Below, one piece after another: positions 34,524 through 42,748 of a DNA stretch of 64,000 bases. Origin of the DNA: JACVCS01 sp038328575 (GTDB lineage Bacteria; Planctomycetota; Phycisphaerae; Phycisphaerales; UBA1924). The notes under the pieces were generated by a model. It was given only the letters and a program-made list of their open reading frames with translations. It was not told the DNA's origin and searched no databases. The stretch spans positions 1 to 64,000 of the forward strand of contig JBBQMD010000002.1 in assembly GCA_038328575.1 (NCBI GenBank). The letters run 5' to 3'. The position numbers and the translations under genes are program-made. Positions within the stretch are counted from its first letter, which is position 1. Every line of letters starts with the position of its first letter.

Positions 34524-35579
34524 ATGGCACAGGGTTATCTTCGAGCGTTGTGGTTGCGAGGCGTGGTCGGCGCGGCGGCCTGCGTGGCGGCGCTGGGTTC
34601 AGCGGCGCTAGCGAGCACGACGGTGGTGTATGACGGCGCGCTGAACACGCTACCGCAGAGCCAGGGGTGGGTTGTGTTCCTGCCGCCGTTTGGCAGCGGG
34701 GGTGGGAGTGAGACGCAGGTGTCGGCATCGCCGGGCTATGTTCGGCTAGACTCGATCGGGGCGAACGCCAATCGCGGCGGATACTTCTCGCACTTCTCGT
34801 TCTTTTCCAGCGTGCCGCCGGTAGCGGTGAATAACGGTTGGCCGGTGCTGGACGCGACGAGCGGCTACAGCATTCGTTTCGATCTGCGCGTGGGCGCCGA
34901 GACGCACCAGACGAGTCATCGCGCGGGAGTGAGTTTGATCTCGATCTCGGCGGGGGGAACGGGGATCGAGCTTGGGTTGTGGGAGGATCGGGTATGGGCC
35001 CAGGCGGGCGGGACGCCGCCTTTGCTGTTCACGCAGAGCGAGGGGCGAGCGACGCCGACGACCGGCGTGTTTCGGCGGTACGACCTGAGCGTTCAGGGCG
35101 GGAGTTACACGCTGTATGCCGAGGGAGTGCGCGTGCTGAGCGGGGCGCTCCGCGATTACTCGGCGTGGGACAGCGCCGGCTCGGGGCTTCCGTTCAACCC
35201 GTACACCACGAGGAACTTCTTCTTCATCGGGGACAACACCTCCAGCGCAAGCGCGCTGGTGGATATTTCGCGGATCGAAGTGCGGACCACGCCCGTGTCG
35301 TTTCCGCGGCGCTGCACGCCAGCGGATATTGCCGATGATGCCGGGCAGCCGCTGCCGAGCCCGCTGATGGCGAGCCAGCCGGTGAACAACGGCGTTACTG
35401 AAGGGGATTACAACGCGTTTTTCAGCGGGTTCTTTGATGCGATTGCGTACTGCGACATCGCTGACGACGCGGGCCAGGGGCTGCCGCCGTTTAATGCTGC
35501 GTTGCCGGGAATCAACAACGGGGTGACCGAGGGCGATTACAACTTGTTCTTCAGCGTGTTCTTTGACGGCTGCCCGTGA
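34524..35579 (+). CDS. Secreted protein with two C-terminal dockerin-like repeats (GC-type)
   Basis: A 351-residue exported protein. The signal peptide (ALWLRGVVGAAACVAALGSA) ends near ALA. Residues ~25-255 look like a beta-sandwich (lectin or glucanase-like) with GYSIRFDLRVGAETHQ and TGIELGLWEDRVW; the exact family is not recognised. The C-terminus has two ~45-residue repeats, each ADIADDAG or CDIADDAG, then NNGVTEGDYNxFFS and GFF or VFF, ending in DGCP. This is the Cys-containing dockerin-like tail typical of Phycisphaerales secreted proteins, presumably for surface attachment. GTG 34509 is an alternative start. Confidence 0.75.
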   Translation: MAQGYLRALWLRGVVGAAACVAALGSAALASTTVVYDGALNTLPQSQGWVVFLPPFGSGGGSETQVSASPGYVRLDSIGANANRGGYFSHFSFFSSVPPVAVNNGWPVLDATSGYSIRFDLRVGAETHQTSHRAGVSLISISAGGTGIELGLWEDRVWAQAGGTPPLLFTQSEGRATPTTGVFRRYDLSVQGGSYTLYAEGVRVLSGALRDYSAWDSAGSGLPFNPYTTRNFFFIGDNTSSASALVDISRIEVRTTPVSFPRRCTPADIADDAGQPLPSPLMASQPVNNGVTEGDYNAFFSGFFDAIAYCDIADDAGQGLPPFNAALPGINNGVTEGDYNLFFSVFFDGCP

Positions 35580-35682
35580 GTGAGGTGCGCTGAGTGAGAC
35601 GTGCGGTGCTCGCGGCTCTTGCAGCGCTCGCGGGGATCGCGGGGGGTCGGGGGGGCGTCGCGCTCCGTGAAGAAGCGCGTGT

Positions 35683-36636
35683 TCAGGACTTCTTGTTCAG
35701 GAACCCGTCGATCGCACCCTTGCCCGCGGGTGCGGCGCGCAGGAGGTTGAGCTGCTGGCGCTCGACTTTGAGCGCGGCTTCCCAGCCTTCGCGCCCCGCG
35801 CTGAGGCCGGCCTGCATCGCGTCCAGGCAGCTCTTGGCCGGCTCGTTTGAGCCCAGCGTGGCCCGGGCGTGCTGGATCGCGACGCTCGCCTGGTTGATGA
35901 CGTGGTCGCGACCGATCCAGTGCAGTGGCAGGCCATCGCGACGCTCGCTCACTAGCGGGCGATTCTCCAGCAGCCAGGATTTCGCGGTTGCCAGGAGGCT
36001 TTCGGGAGTTGCCTCTGGGCTGACGCTGTCAAAGACCCCGGCCTCGATCGCGCCGTCGATGGTCCAGGTTTTGCCGGTGCAGGTTCGGCGCATGGCCTCG
36101 GCGACATCTGCAACGCGGGCTGGCAGCAGGTTTGTGCCGCCCCAGCCGGGGCAGATATTGAGCCCGGCTTCGGGCAGGCCGACGGGGTAGGGTTTGAGTG
36201 AGGCGGGTGCGCCGTCCTTGCCGGGCACGAGTGGGGCGGGCGAGGCGACGAGCCCGTCGCAGTGCATGGCCAGTTCGAGCCCGCCGCCGAGCGCGGCACC
36301 GTTGATCGCGGCGACCGTGACGTAGGGCAGATCGCAGAGCATGCCGAAGACGCGCTGGCCGTAGGCGAGATACCGCTCGAGGTCGTCGTGGCTCATGGCC
36401 ATGATGCTCTTGAGATCGGCCCCTGCGACGAAGACGCGCGGCGACGCCGATGCGAGGATCAGCCCGACCGCATCACGAGGGAGCCCCTGGAGCGTCGCTT
36501 CGATCCGCCTGATCAGCGGCTCGTCGAGAATGCACATCGGCCCCTGGTTGGCTTCCAGCGTCACCGTGATCACCTTGTCGGCGTCAATTGTTGTCAGCAA
36601 GGGCAAAGCGTTCGCGGCTGGGGAGGATGTGCTCAT
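35683..36636 (-). CDS. Enoyl-CoA hydratase/isomerase family protein (both catalytic Glu present)
   Basis: A 317-residue crotonase. FVAGADLKSI and GAALGGGLELAMHCDG form the oxyanion hole and supply the first catalytic Glu; LPEAGLNICPGWGGTNLLP supplies the second. It therefore looks like an active hydratase, closest in style to the hydratase half of FadB-type proteins. A ~20-residue insertion (PLVPGKDGAPASLKPYPVG) sits between the two Glu motifs. The C-terminal ~60 residues are helical and extend beyond simple ECH. A TACCCT hexamer ends six bases before the ATG. It is separated from the other two crotonases by a gene on the opposite strand. Confidence 0.85.
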   Translation of the reverse strand: MSTSSPAANALPLLTTIDADKVITVTLEANQGPMCILDEPLIRRIEATLQGLPRDAVGLILASASPRVFVAGADLKSIMAMSHDDLERYLAYGQRVFGMLCDLPYVTVAAINGAALGGGLELAMHCDGLVASPAPLVPGKDGAPASLKPYPVGLPEAGLNICPGWGGTNLLPARVADVAEAMRRTCTGKTWTIDGAIEAGVFDSVSPEATPESLLATAKSWLLENRPLVSERRDGLPLHWIGRDHVINQASVAIQHARATLGSNEPAKSCLDAMQAGLSAGREGWEAALKVERQQLNLLRAAPAGKGAIDGFLNKKS

Positions 36637-36642
36637 GGCCGG

Positions 36643-36648
36643 AGGGTA
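36643..36648 (-). promoter_or_regulatory. Leaderless -10 hexamer TACCCT before the crotonase gene
   Basis: On the minus strand TACCCT ends six bases before ATG 36636. No Shine-Dalgarno is present and no -35 consensus is visible. Confidence 0.35.
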
Positions 36649-36900
36649 CTCGGGATGAGTGCTAGAAGATTGGATGGACAGGCGTTTGTGCCGAAACAGA
36701 GGAGACTGAAGCGTCGGCGATCTAAACGGCTCTGCACACCGGTCTATTTGTGGAAGATGGGCGAACTGGCTCTGACAAGAACTGGTGAAGACTTGAGGAT
36801 TGACTGTTTTTATATATGCTGTGGTGGGGCCGAAGCTGGTTTCGGGTACTCTTGTGTCGGGTGCCTGACATCGGGTGTCGAAGCGTGCAAGGGGTTCAAC

Positions 36901-37866
36901 ATGTCAACGTCGAAGATCTGTGTTTTGTGCAATGGTGATTGCTCGAATAAGCTGCGTGTGAAGGATGGGAGCGGGCGGTACGCGTGCAAGACGTGCCAGG
37001 CGGAAGCGGACGCGAAGGCGCGGGTCGCCGGCGCGCTGGTGGCGGGCTCTGTCGCACCGCCCAAGGTTGTCGTGATGCGTGAGGCGTCACGCGCGGGGGC
37101 GGGGGTTGGGAGCGGCGGGCGAGCGTCGCAGCACGGCGGGGGGAGCGCAGTGCCGGCGCGTGGTGAGCATGCGACGGCGGTTGCGGAGGTCGAGAGCGAC
37201 GCGATTGACTTGAGCGGAGTGGTGGCGGCGGAGCGCTCGGCGATGGCGGGGATTGCGGAGGGGATTGCGTGCCGCGGGTGTGGGGTGTCGGTGCCAGCGG
37301 GGGCGCGAATCTGCACTGGGTGCGGCTACGACTTTGTGAACAAGCGAAAGCCGGGGAAGATCAAGGTTGTGAATGCCGAAGAGCTGGCGCTCGCGCCGAA
37401 CAACAAGTGGAAGAAGGGCAACAACTCGATGTTTGTCAGGGTCATTTCCGGCTCCGGCGTCGCGATGGCGGGCGCGGTGTTGCTGGCGCTGGGGCTGATC
37501 GTGGGATGGAACTCGCCGGAGATTCGCCAGATCACGCTGGTGCTCGCCTTTGCCTATGGGATCGTGTACACCGTGCTGATCGTGTTGACGCCGATTCAAG
37601 AGGGCAGCCCGATCTGGTCCGCGGTCGCGATCTCGCAGTTCTTCATCCCCTTCACCGGGCTGGCGATGATCTACTACGCATTTGTCGTGACGGAGCGCCA
37701 GTCGCTGCGCTGGTGGTGGATCGGCGGGGTGATCGCGCAAGTGATCATCACGGCAGCAATCGCACGCGGGCTGACTACGAACAAAGAAGTCGATCTGTTG
37801 CCAGCGGGCGAGGCTGAATCTTCGGCATCGTTCGCGCTGAGCCCGGCGGTTGCGTCGGTTGTTTGA
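36901..37866 (+). CDS. Membrane protein with two zinc ribbons
   Basis: A 321-residue protein of unknown function. Residues 1-40 form a first zinc ribbon (CVLCNGDC followed by YACKTC). Gly/Ala-rich linkers lead to a second, CRGCGVSVPAGARICTGCG, followed by YDFVNKRK. The C-terminal half has four hydrophobic helices: VAMAGAVLLALGLIVGW, ITLVLAFAYGIVYTVLIVL, SAVAISQFFIPFTGLAMIYY and WWWIGGVIAQVIITAAIA. The ribbons would face the cytoplasm. The start is ATG with AAGGGG about six bases upstream. An AT-rich patch at 36793-36820 may carry the promoter. It interrupts an otherwise minus-strand acyl-CoA gene group. Confidence 0.7.
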   Translation: MSTSKICVLCNGDCSNKLRVKDGSGRYACKTCQAEADAKARVAGALVAGSVAPPKVVVMREASRAGAGVGSGGRASQHGGGSAVPARGEHATAVAEVESDAIDLSGVVAAERSAMAGIAEGIACRGCGVSVPAGARICTGCGYDFVNKRKPGKIKVVNAEELALAPNNKWKKGNNSMFVRVISGSGVAMAGAVLLALGLIVGWNSPEIRQITLVLAFAYGIVYTVLIVLTPIQEGSPIWSAVAISQFFIPFTGLAMIYYAFVVTERQSLRWWWIGGVIAQVIITAAIARGLTTNKEVDLLPAGEAESSASFALSPAVASVV

Positions 37867-37902
37867 GGCGGCAATGATTCGACGACGAGCCGGCCGGTGT
37901 GA

Positions 37903-38658
37903 TCACGCGCCGAGTTTCTTGCGCAGCGTTTCCTGTGTCGCGGGGGAGTTGAGAACGTCTGCCGAGAGGTCCGCGGCTCGCGCGAGCAGGGCCTCGTCGT
38001 ATGAGCCGTCGACCTGGTTCAGCAGGTGCTTGGTGGCGCGAAGCGCCGCCGGGCCTGCGGTCGCGAGCTTTTGAATGATCTGCTCGCTCATGACGGGAAG
38101 CTCGGCGATGGTGGGGGCCAGGTGGGTGAGGATGCCGTTATCGAAGGCTTCCTTGCCGCTGATCAGGCCGCCCATGAGCAGGACCTGGCGGGCGCGTCCG
38201 GGGCCGATCTTTCGCACGAGCCAGGGCGCGACGACCGCGGGGCAGACGCCCAGATCGACTTCCGGGAAGCCGAGCTTGTTGTCGGTGAAACTGATGGCGA
38301 TGTCGCAGACTGTGACCAGGCCGCAGCCGCCGCCGATGGCGGGGCCGTTGACGACGCCGACGACGACGCTGGGCAGGGAGCGGAGCTTGAGGGTCAGGCG
38401 CGCGAGCGTGTGCAGAAGCTCGCGAGAACCTTCAGCGTTGCCCAGGACTTCTTTCAGGTCCATCCCCGCGCAGAACGCGCGGCCGGCGCCGGTGAGGACG
38501 ACCACCGTCGGCGCGTTCTCGGGCGGCATCGCCAGCAGCGCGTCTACGTGCGCGTGGAGCTCAAGCAGCATCGCCAGCGAGAGCGCGTTGCGCGACTCCG
38601 GGCGGTTGATCGTCAGGCGGGCGATGGGGGAGGCGTGTTCGAGGGTGGCCAAGGGCAT
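37903..38658 (-). CDS. Methylglutaconyl-CoA hydratase-like crotonase (LiuC type)
   Basis: A 251-residue crotonase. FCAGMDLKEVL and NGPAIGGGCGLVTVCDIAIS give the oxyanion hole, but Gly stands where the first catalytic Glu of classical hydratases lies. The second Glu is kept in FPEVDLGVCPAVVAPWLVRK. The x-PAV-x-x-P-x-x-x-R-x-IG block is characteristic of LiuC, which hydrates 3-methylglutaconyl-CoA to HMG-CoA in leucine breakdown. The HMG-CoA lyase gene two positions upstream, in the same direction, supports that role. Substrate is inferred. Confidence 0.78.
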   Translation of the reverse strand: MPLATLEHASPIARLTINRPESRNALSLAMLLELHAHVDALLAMPPENAPTVVVLTGAGRAFCAGMDLKEVLGNAEGSRELLHTLARLTLKLRSLPSVVVGVVNGPAIGGGCGLVTVCDIAISFTDNKLGFPEVDLGVCPAVVAPWLVRKIGPGRARQVLLMGGLISGKEAFDNGILTHLAPTIAELPVMSEQIIQKLATAGPAALRATKHLLNQVDGSYDEALLARAADLSADVLNSPATQETLRKKLGA

Positions 38659-38746
38659 GGGTGGGTCTCGGAAGAGGCGGAGGGCGGGGGCTTCGGGCAG
38701 TTGGCGTCAGGCGATGGCGATACGGCAGTTCTTAGGCGGCGGCAAG

Positions 38747-39514
38747 TTACGTTGGGTCGCCGGGCTTTTCCCACATCAGCGCCAGGCGTTCGCGTTGTTC
38801 TTCTTTGTCTGCCAAGTGCAAGCTTGCGTTCAAGGCCTGCGTTGACCACAACGCCCCCGAAAGGTCTTCGATCTCGCGCAGCAACGTTTTCGTCGCGGCG
38901 AACGCATCCACGGGCTTGGATGCCAGCACGCTGGCCAGCCGCAGTGCGCGGGGCAGCACGTCCTCGCGAATATCGCAGCAGATGTCGGCGAGGCCGATGC
39001 GCCGCGCCTCTTCGCCGGTGATCAACTCGGCGCCGAGCAGCATCAAACGCGAACTGCCGATGCCGACTCGCTGCATGAGAAACGGCGCGGAGACTGCGGG
39101 CGAGACGCCGAGCGTGACGACCGGGTAGCCGAGGCTGGCGAGGCGGTCGGTAATGACGACGTCAGCTCCGCCGAGCAGGGCGCAGCCGCCGGCGATCGCG
39201 GCGCCGTGGGCGGCGATGACGACCGGTTTGTTGCTGGAGCGAAGCGTTTGGATGACGCGTGAGAGGCCGACCAGGAGCGAGGCGAGGGTGCCTCGTTCCT
39301 GGTGGCAGAGTTTGAGGTCAAACCCGCCGCAGAAGACGCTTCCATCGCCGGCGAGGACGATGGCGCGAGACGAGGCGATCGTCTCGTGAAGGAGCGTGTC
39401 CAGCGCAAAGAGCATGTCGGGCGTCAGGGCGTTTCGCTTCTCAGGGCGAGCGAACGAGATCACTGCGACGCTGGCGTGATCTTCGGTGCGGAGGAAAGTC
39501 GGCTTCGCGGTCAC
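38747..39514 (-). CDS. Crotonase paralog lacking both catalytic Glu residues
   Basis: A 255-residue crotonase fold protein. FCGGFDLKLC and GAAIAGGCALLGGADVVITD keep the oxyanion-hole glycines, but the first Glu position is Ala, and YPVVTLGVSPAVSAPFL has Val in place of the second Glu. The SPAVSAPFLMQRVGIG block relates it to the LiuC-like neighbour, so a duplication is likely. With neither Glu it may have another reaction (thioesterase, decarboxylase) or a structural role. Its start overlaps the HMG-CoA lyase stop as ATGA, so it is translated in coupling with the lyase. Confidence 0.8.
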   Translation of the reverse strand: MTAKPTFLRTEDHASVAVISFARPEKRNALTPDMLFALDTLLHETIASSRAIVLAGDGSVFCGGFDLKLCHQERGTLASLLVGLSRVIQTLRSSNKPVVIAAHGAAIAGGCALLGGADVVITDRLASLGYPVVTLGVSPAVSAPFLMQRVGIGSSRLMLLGAELITGEEARRIGLADICCDIREDVLPRALRLASVLASKPVDAFAATKTLLREIEDLSGALWSTQALNASLHLADKEEQRERLALMWEKPGDPT

Positions 39515-40536
39515 TGCGAATCCTTCGCCGAATCCTTCGCGTCGGCACTGGCTCGTGCCCGAGCCTCGCCCACCACGCGCTGTGCGAAGGCCGCGGCTTC
39601 CTTAAGCCGGTCCATCCGCACGTTGGTCTCGTACCCCTCCGCGATGACGGTGGAGACGAGAAGCTCTGTCGAGATGTTGCCGGGCGCGGGGTTCTCGGGC
39701 GTGCCTGCGTATGGGCAGCCGCCGAGGCCAGCGACGCTGGCGTCAAATGAGCGGATGCCGAGATAGAGCGCGGTCTTGACACAGTCGGCGGCGCGACCGA
39801 AGGTGTCGTGCAGGTGCAAGGTGAGACGGTCGCCGGTAAGCCACTTCTTGCCCAGGCGTGCGACGACCGCTTCGATCATCGCGCGGATGTTCTCGGGCGT
39901 GCCGGCGCCGATGGTGTCTCCCAGGTCGATCTCGGCGCAACCGAGTTCAGCAAGCTCGACAGCGACGTCGGCGACCTTGTTGGGGTTGATCGGTCCCTCG
40001 AAGGGGCACGCGATGGCGCAGGAGATGTAGCCGCGGGTGAAGAGTTGGTGCTGACCGGCCAGGGCGATGACGGGTCTGAAGCGGGTGAGCGACTCGTGGA
40101 TCTGGCAGCCGATGTTCTTCTGGCAGAACGTCTCGCTGGCGGCGGTGAAGACCGCGATCTTGCTCAGCGGCGTCGCGACGGCATCTTCGTCGCGCGGATC
40201 GACGTTGACCTGGAGCAATCGCTCGATGCCCTGTTGATTGGGCACGAGGGCCGAAAACTTGCAGGCGGTGTCGCTGGAGAAGTACGTCGACCAGGGCTCG
40301 CGCCGGTCGTCTTCGTCGCGTCCGAGAACCTCCGCCAGATGCTCGACAAGGGCGGAAGAATCGGCGAGGGCGGGGATCCACTCAGGCGACACGAAGCTGG
40401 TGACCTCGACTTCGTCCACCCCGGCGGCGGCGAGGAGGCCCACGAGCGTGAGCTTATCGGCGGTGGAGATGGCGCCGCGCTCGTTCTGAAGCCCGTCTCG
40501 GGGAGAAACATCTGTGATGCGGACCATGTCACCCAT
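39511..40536 (-). CDS. Hydroxymethylglutaryl-CoA lyase
   Basis: A 341-residue TIM-barrel lyase of the HMGL family, which splits HMG-CoA to acetoacetate and acetyl-CoA. The opening VRITDVSPRDGLQNERG holds the catalytic Arg/Asp pair; EVTSFVSPEWIPALAD, CAIACPFEGPINPNKV, EIDLGDTIGAGTP and LHLHDTFGRA (metal His pair) follow. The catalytic-loop signature reads GLGGCPYAGTPENPAPGNI, slightly longer than the usual GLGGCPYA-x-GA-x-GN form. A TAGAAT hexamer ends six bases before ATG 40536. It leads a coupled group with two LiuC-like crotonases, fitting late leucine degradation. Confidence 0.9.
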   Translation of the reverse strand: MGDMVRITDVSPRDGLQNERGAISTADKLTLVGLLAAAGVDEVEVTSFVSPEWIPALADSSALVEHLAEVLGRDEDDRREPWSTYFSSDTACKFSALVPNQQGIERLLQVNVDPRDEDAVATPLSKIAVFTAASETFCQKNIGCQIHESLTRFRPVIALAGQHQLFTRGYISCAIACPFEGPINPNKVADVAVELAELGCAEIDLGDTIGAGTPENIRAMIEAVVARLGKKWLTGDRLTLHLHDTFGRAADCVKTALYLGIRSFDASVAGLGGCPYAGTPENPAPGNISTELLVSTVIAEGYETNVRMDRLKEAAAFAQRVVGEARARASADAKDSAKDSQ

Positions 40537-40542
40537 GCGTTG

Positions 40543-40548
40543 ATTCTA
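40543..40548 (-). promoter_or_regulatory. Leaderless -10 hexamer TAGAAT before HMG-CoA lyase
   Basis: On the minus strand TAGAAT (5 of 6 to consensus) ends six bases before ATG 40536. No Shine-Dalgarno is present. This is the best match among the hexamers of this kind in the window. Confidence 0.5.
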
Positions 40549-40632
40549 GCAGGGGCGAGCGGAAGCCCGATCGGGTGGCAGAGCACGCCTTCTGATCGGA
40601 ATAAACGCTTCAGGCACCAAGAACGATGAGTT

Positions 40633-40661
40633 CATTTGGCCAAATGGGACTTCGCTCCTTG
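40633..40661 (+). promoter_or_regulatory. Palindrome and 25-base element upstream of the chemoreceptor
   Basis: CATTTGGCCAAATG at 40633-40646 is a perfect 14-bp palindrome. Bases 40637-40661 match 43983-44007 at 22 of 25 positions on the same strand; that second copy lies upstream of cheV. The position about 90 bp before the receptor start suits a regulatory site, but a dispersed repeat is also possible. Confidence 0.45.
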
Positions 40662-40748
40662 CAACCATGAGACAAGGGGGCGTGATGAACCGAGACTTCT
40701 CACCCAAGGACGACAATCGTTTCGCAACGACATTATAGGAGACGTAGA

Positions 40749-42380
40749 ATGAAGCTTACGTTGAAGGCTCGAATGGTGTTTGGGTTTGGTTTGTTGGCAG
40801 CGCTCGCGGTGGCCGACGGATTGATGGTTTGGTCAGGCCTGAAGTCGCTCGAAACGCAAACGCTCTTGGTGTTGGAGAATCGAGTGCCCACGTCGGCCGC
40901 GGGCGAATCGTTCCTGGCGAATGTGACGTCGGCTTCATCCAACCTGCGTGGCGCGCTGCTGAACGCCGACGATCCGGCGGAGGCGGCAAAGTTTAACGCG
41001 AACCGTCTTGAAGCGTGGAAGGACACCGAGAAGGAATCTGAGAAGCTCACCACCCTCTCGACACTCTGGACAAATCCCAAGAACAAGGAGCGGCTGGCGA
41101 CGGTCAAGGCCGACGCCTCGAAGCTCAAGGACTTTCACGCAGAGATGGCGCAGCTTGCCGCGGCTGGCAAGGTCAAAGAGGCCCTGGTCATTCAGCGCGA
41201 GCAGGCGGCCGGGGTTGCCAGCCAGATTCGGACGTCTTTGCGTGAGATGATCGAGGACCAGGATAAACTTCGTGAACAGGACCAGGCGGCGCTCATGGGG
41301 CTCGAGCATCGGATCATTCTTGTCGCCATCACGTCGGCCATCGTCTCGACTCTTCTCGCGTTCCTTGCGGGCTTCTTCACCATCCGCAGCATCACCGTGC
41401 CGCTGGCGCGAGTTGCAACCACCTTGGACAGCGTCTCCAAGCGTGACCTGACCGTCTCGAAGCTGAACATCACGACCAATGACGAGATCGGGCGGCTTGC
41501 GACAGCCACCGACACGATGGCGGCATCGTTGAAGCAGATGGTGGGCGAGATCCAGGCGACGACGAACCAGGTCGCGGCGGCATCGACAGAGGTCGCTGCG
41601 TCCAGCGAGCAGCTCGCGTCGAGCATCAAGCATCAGGAGGAGTCGGCGGCCCAGGTTTCGGCCGCGGTGACGGAGCTTGCCTCCAGCGTGTCCGAGGTTG
41701 CGACAAAGGCGGCGGACGCGGCGGGGGCGGCGGCGGAGTCGAAGAAGAACGCCGAGAACGGCGGCGTGCTCGTGCAAGAAACAGTGCAGCAGCTCGGCGA
41801 GATCAACACCCGCTTCGACGAAGTGGCGACCGTCATCACCTCGCTTGAGCAGCAGGGTGACGAGGTCGGTCGCGTCGTGCAGGTCATCCAGGACATCGCG
41901 GATCAGACGAACCTGCTGGCGCTGAACGCCGCGATCGAGGCGGCCCGGGCCGGTGAGCACGGTCGCGGCTTCGCGGTCGTGGCTGATGAGGTTCGTAAGC
42001 TCGCGGAGCGCACGACCCAGGCGACGGGCGAGGTCGGCAAGACCATTGGCGCCATGCGTCAAGGAACGGTCCAGGCTGGCCAGGCGATGAAGACCGGACG
42101 CGAGACCGTGGGTCAGGGGCGCAAGAAGGGCACCGACACGGGCGTGGCAGTCGCGGTCATCGTCAAGGCGCAGATCGTGGCGGAGCAGATGGCCGGCTCG
42201 ATCGCGTCGGCGACGCACGAGCAGGCTGGGGCAACCGAAGAGATCAGCCGCACGATCGAGCAGATGACGGCGGCGAACCGGGAATGTGCGGGCGCTGCGT
42301 CGCAGGCCGCGAGCGCCGCGACGAGCTTGTCACGCGAAGCGGAGTCGCTGAAGCGGCTCATGGATCAGTTCAAGGTCTGA
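40749..42380 (+). CDS. Methyl-accepting chemotaxis protein
   Basis: A 543-residue chemoreceptor. TM1 is at ~10-30 and TM2 at ~188-210 (IILVAITSAIVSTLLAFLAG); the ~155-residue helical region between them is the periplasmic sensor. A HAMP domain follows (ITVPLARVATTLDSVSKRDL), then the cytoplasmic coiled coil with the conserved hairpin tip DQTNLLALNAAIEAARAGE and FAVVADEVRKLAERT, where CheA and CheW dock. Glu/Gln-rich flanks offer methylation sites. AGGAG lies eight bases before the ATG. A strong terminator follows and a CheV gene lies just beyond on the opposite strand. Confidence 0.93.
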   Translation: MKLTLKARMVFGFGLLAALAVADGLMVWSGLKSLETQTLLVLENRVPTSAAGESFLANVTSASSNLRGALLNADDPAEAAKFNANRLEAWKDTEKESEKLTTLSTLWTNPKNKERLATVKADASKLKDFHAEMAQLAAAGKVKEALVIQREQAAGVASQIRTSLREMIEDQDKLREQDQAALMGLEHRIILVAITSAIVSTLLAFLAGFFTIRSITVPLARVATTLDSVSKRDLTVSKLNITTNDEIGRLATATDTMAASLKQMVGEIQATTNQVAAASTEVAASSEQLASSIKHQEESAAQVSAAVTELASSVSEVATKAADAAGAAAESKKNAENGGVLVQETVQQLGEINTRFDEVATVITSLEQQGDEVGRVVQVIQDIADQTNLLALNAAIEAARAGEHGRGFAVVADEVRKLAERTTQATGEVGKTIGAMRQGTVQAGQAMKTGRETVGQGRKKGTDTGVAVAVIVKAQIVAEQMAGSIASATHEQAGATEEISRTIEQMTAANRECAGAASQAASAATSLSREAESLKRLMDQFKV

Positions 42381-42422
42381 TCGCGATCGGGCGAAGCTGA
42401 TCGAACAACTCGATGCACATCG

Positions 42423-42447
42423 ACACCCCGGGCAACCGGGGTGTTTT
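42423..42447 (+). terminator. Terminator of the chemoreceptor gene
   Basis: ACACCCCGG (42423-42431) pairs perfectly with CCGGGGTGT (42436-42444) around a GCAA tetraloop, of the stable GNRA type, and runs into TTTT. Confidence 0.9.
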
Positions 42448-42650
42448 CATTGGCGAGGTGAGTGGCCGGTGCGGGCGTGGGCACCCGCGACCGGCGCAAC
42501 CTTGGCGGGGTGTCCTTGGGGCGGGAGGTTGGGGCGAGCGGGAAGGCGGTTCGCGAGACGGGAGTGAAAGCGGGACGCCCCGCCCTCGGCTGGCGGGGGT
42601 GGCTCGCTGTGAAGCAGACGCGCCACGCCTGCCTTCTGGAGAGTCAAACG

Positions 42651-42681
42651 AAAACGCCGCGGCGAAGATCGCCGCGGCGTT
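42651..42681 (-). terminator. Terminator of cheV
   Basis: Read on the minus strand, AACGCCGCGGCG and CGCCGCGGCGTT form a perfect 12-bp stem with a 5-base loop, continuing into TTTTCGTTT. It lies about 70 bp past the cheV stop codon. Confidence 0.85.
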
Positions 42682-42748
42682 CGTTGATTTTGACCGAGCC
42701 GCGTGAAAGCCTGAGCGGCTGTGAGCGGAACGGGAACAGGTTGAGTGA

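Larger units (their letters stand above)
42381..42748. other. Convergent intergenic region with two terminators
   Basis: The 368 bases between the receptor and cheV stop codons hold one terminator for each gene, at 42423-42447 and 42651-42681. The GC-rich sequence between them has open frames on both strands, but none with a recognisable protein or start signal. Confidence 0.6.

Noticed and set aside
36793..36820. TTGAGG/TTGACT with TATATAT as a promoter of the zinc-ribbon gene
   Set aside because: The obvious pair is only about seven bases apart, and the better-spaced alternative (TTGAGG, 16 bases, TATGCT) matches the consensus poorly. It is noted only as an AT-rich patch.
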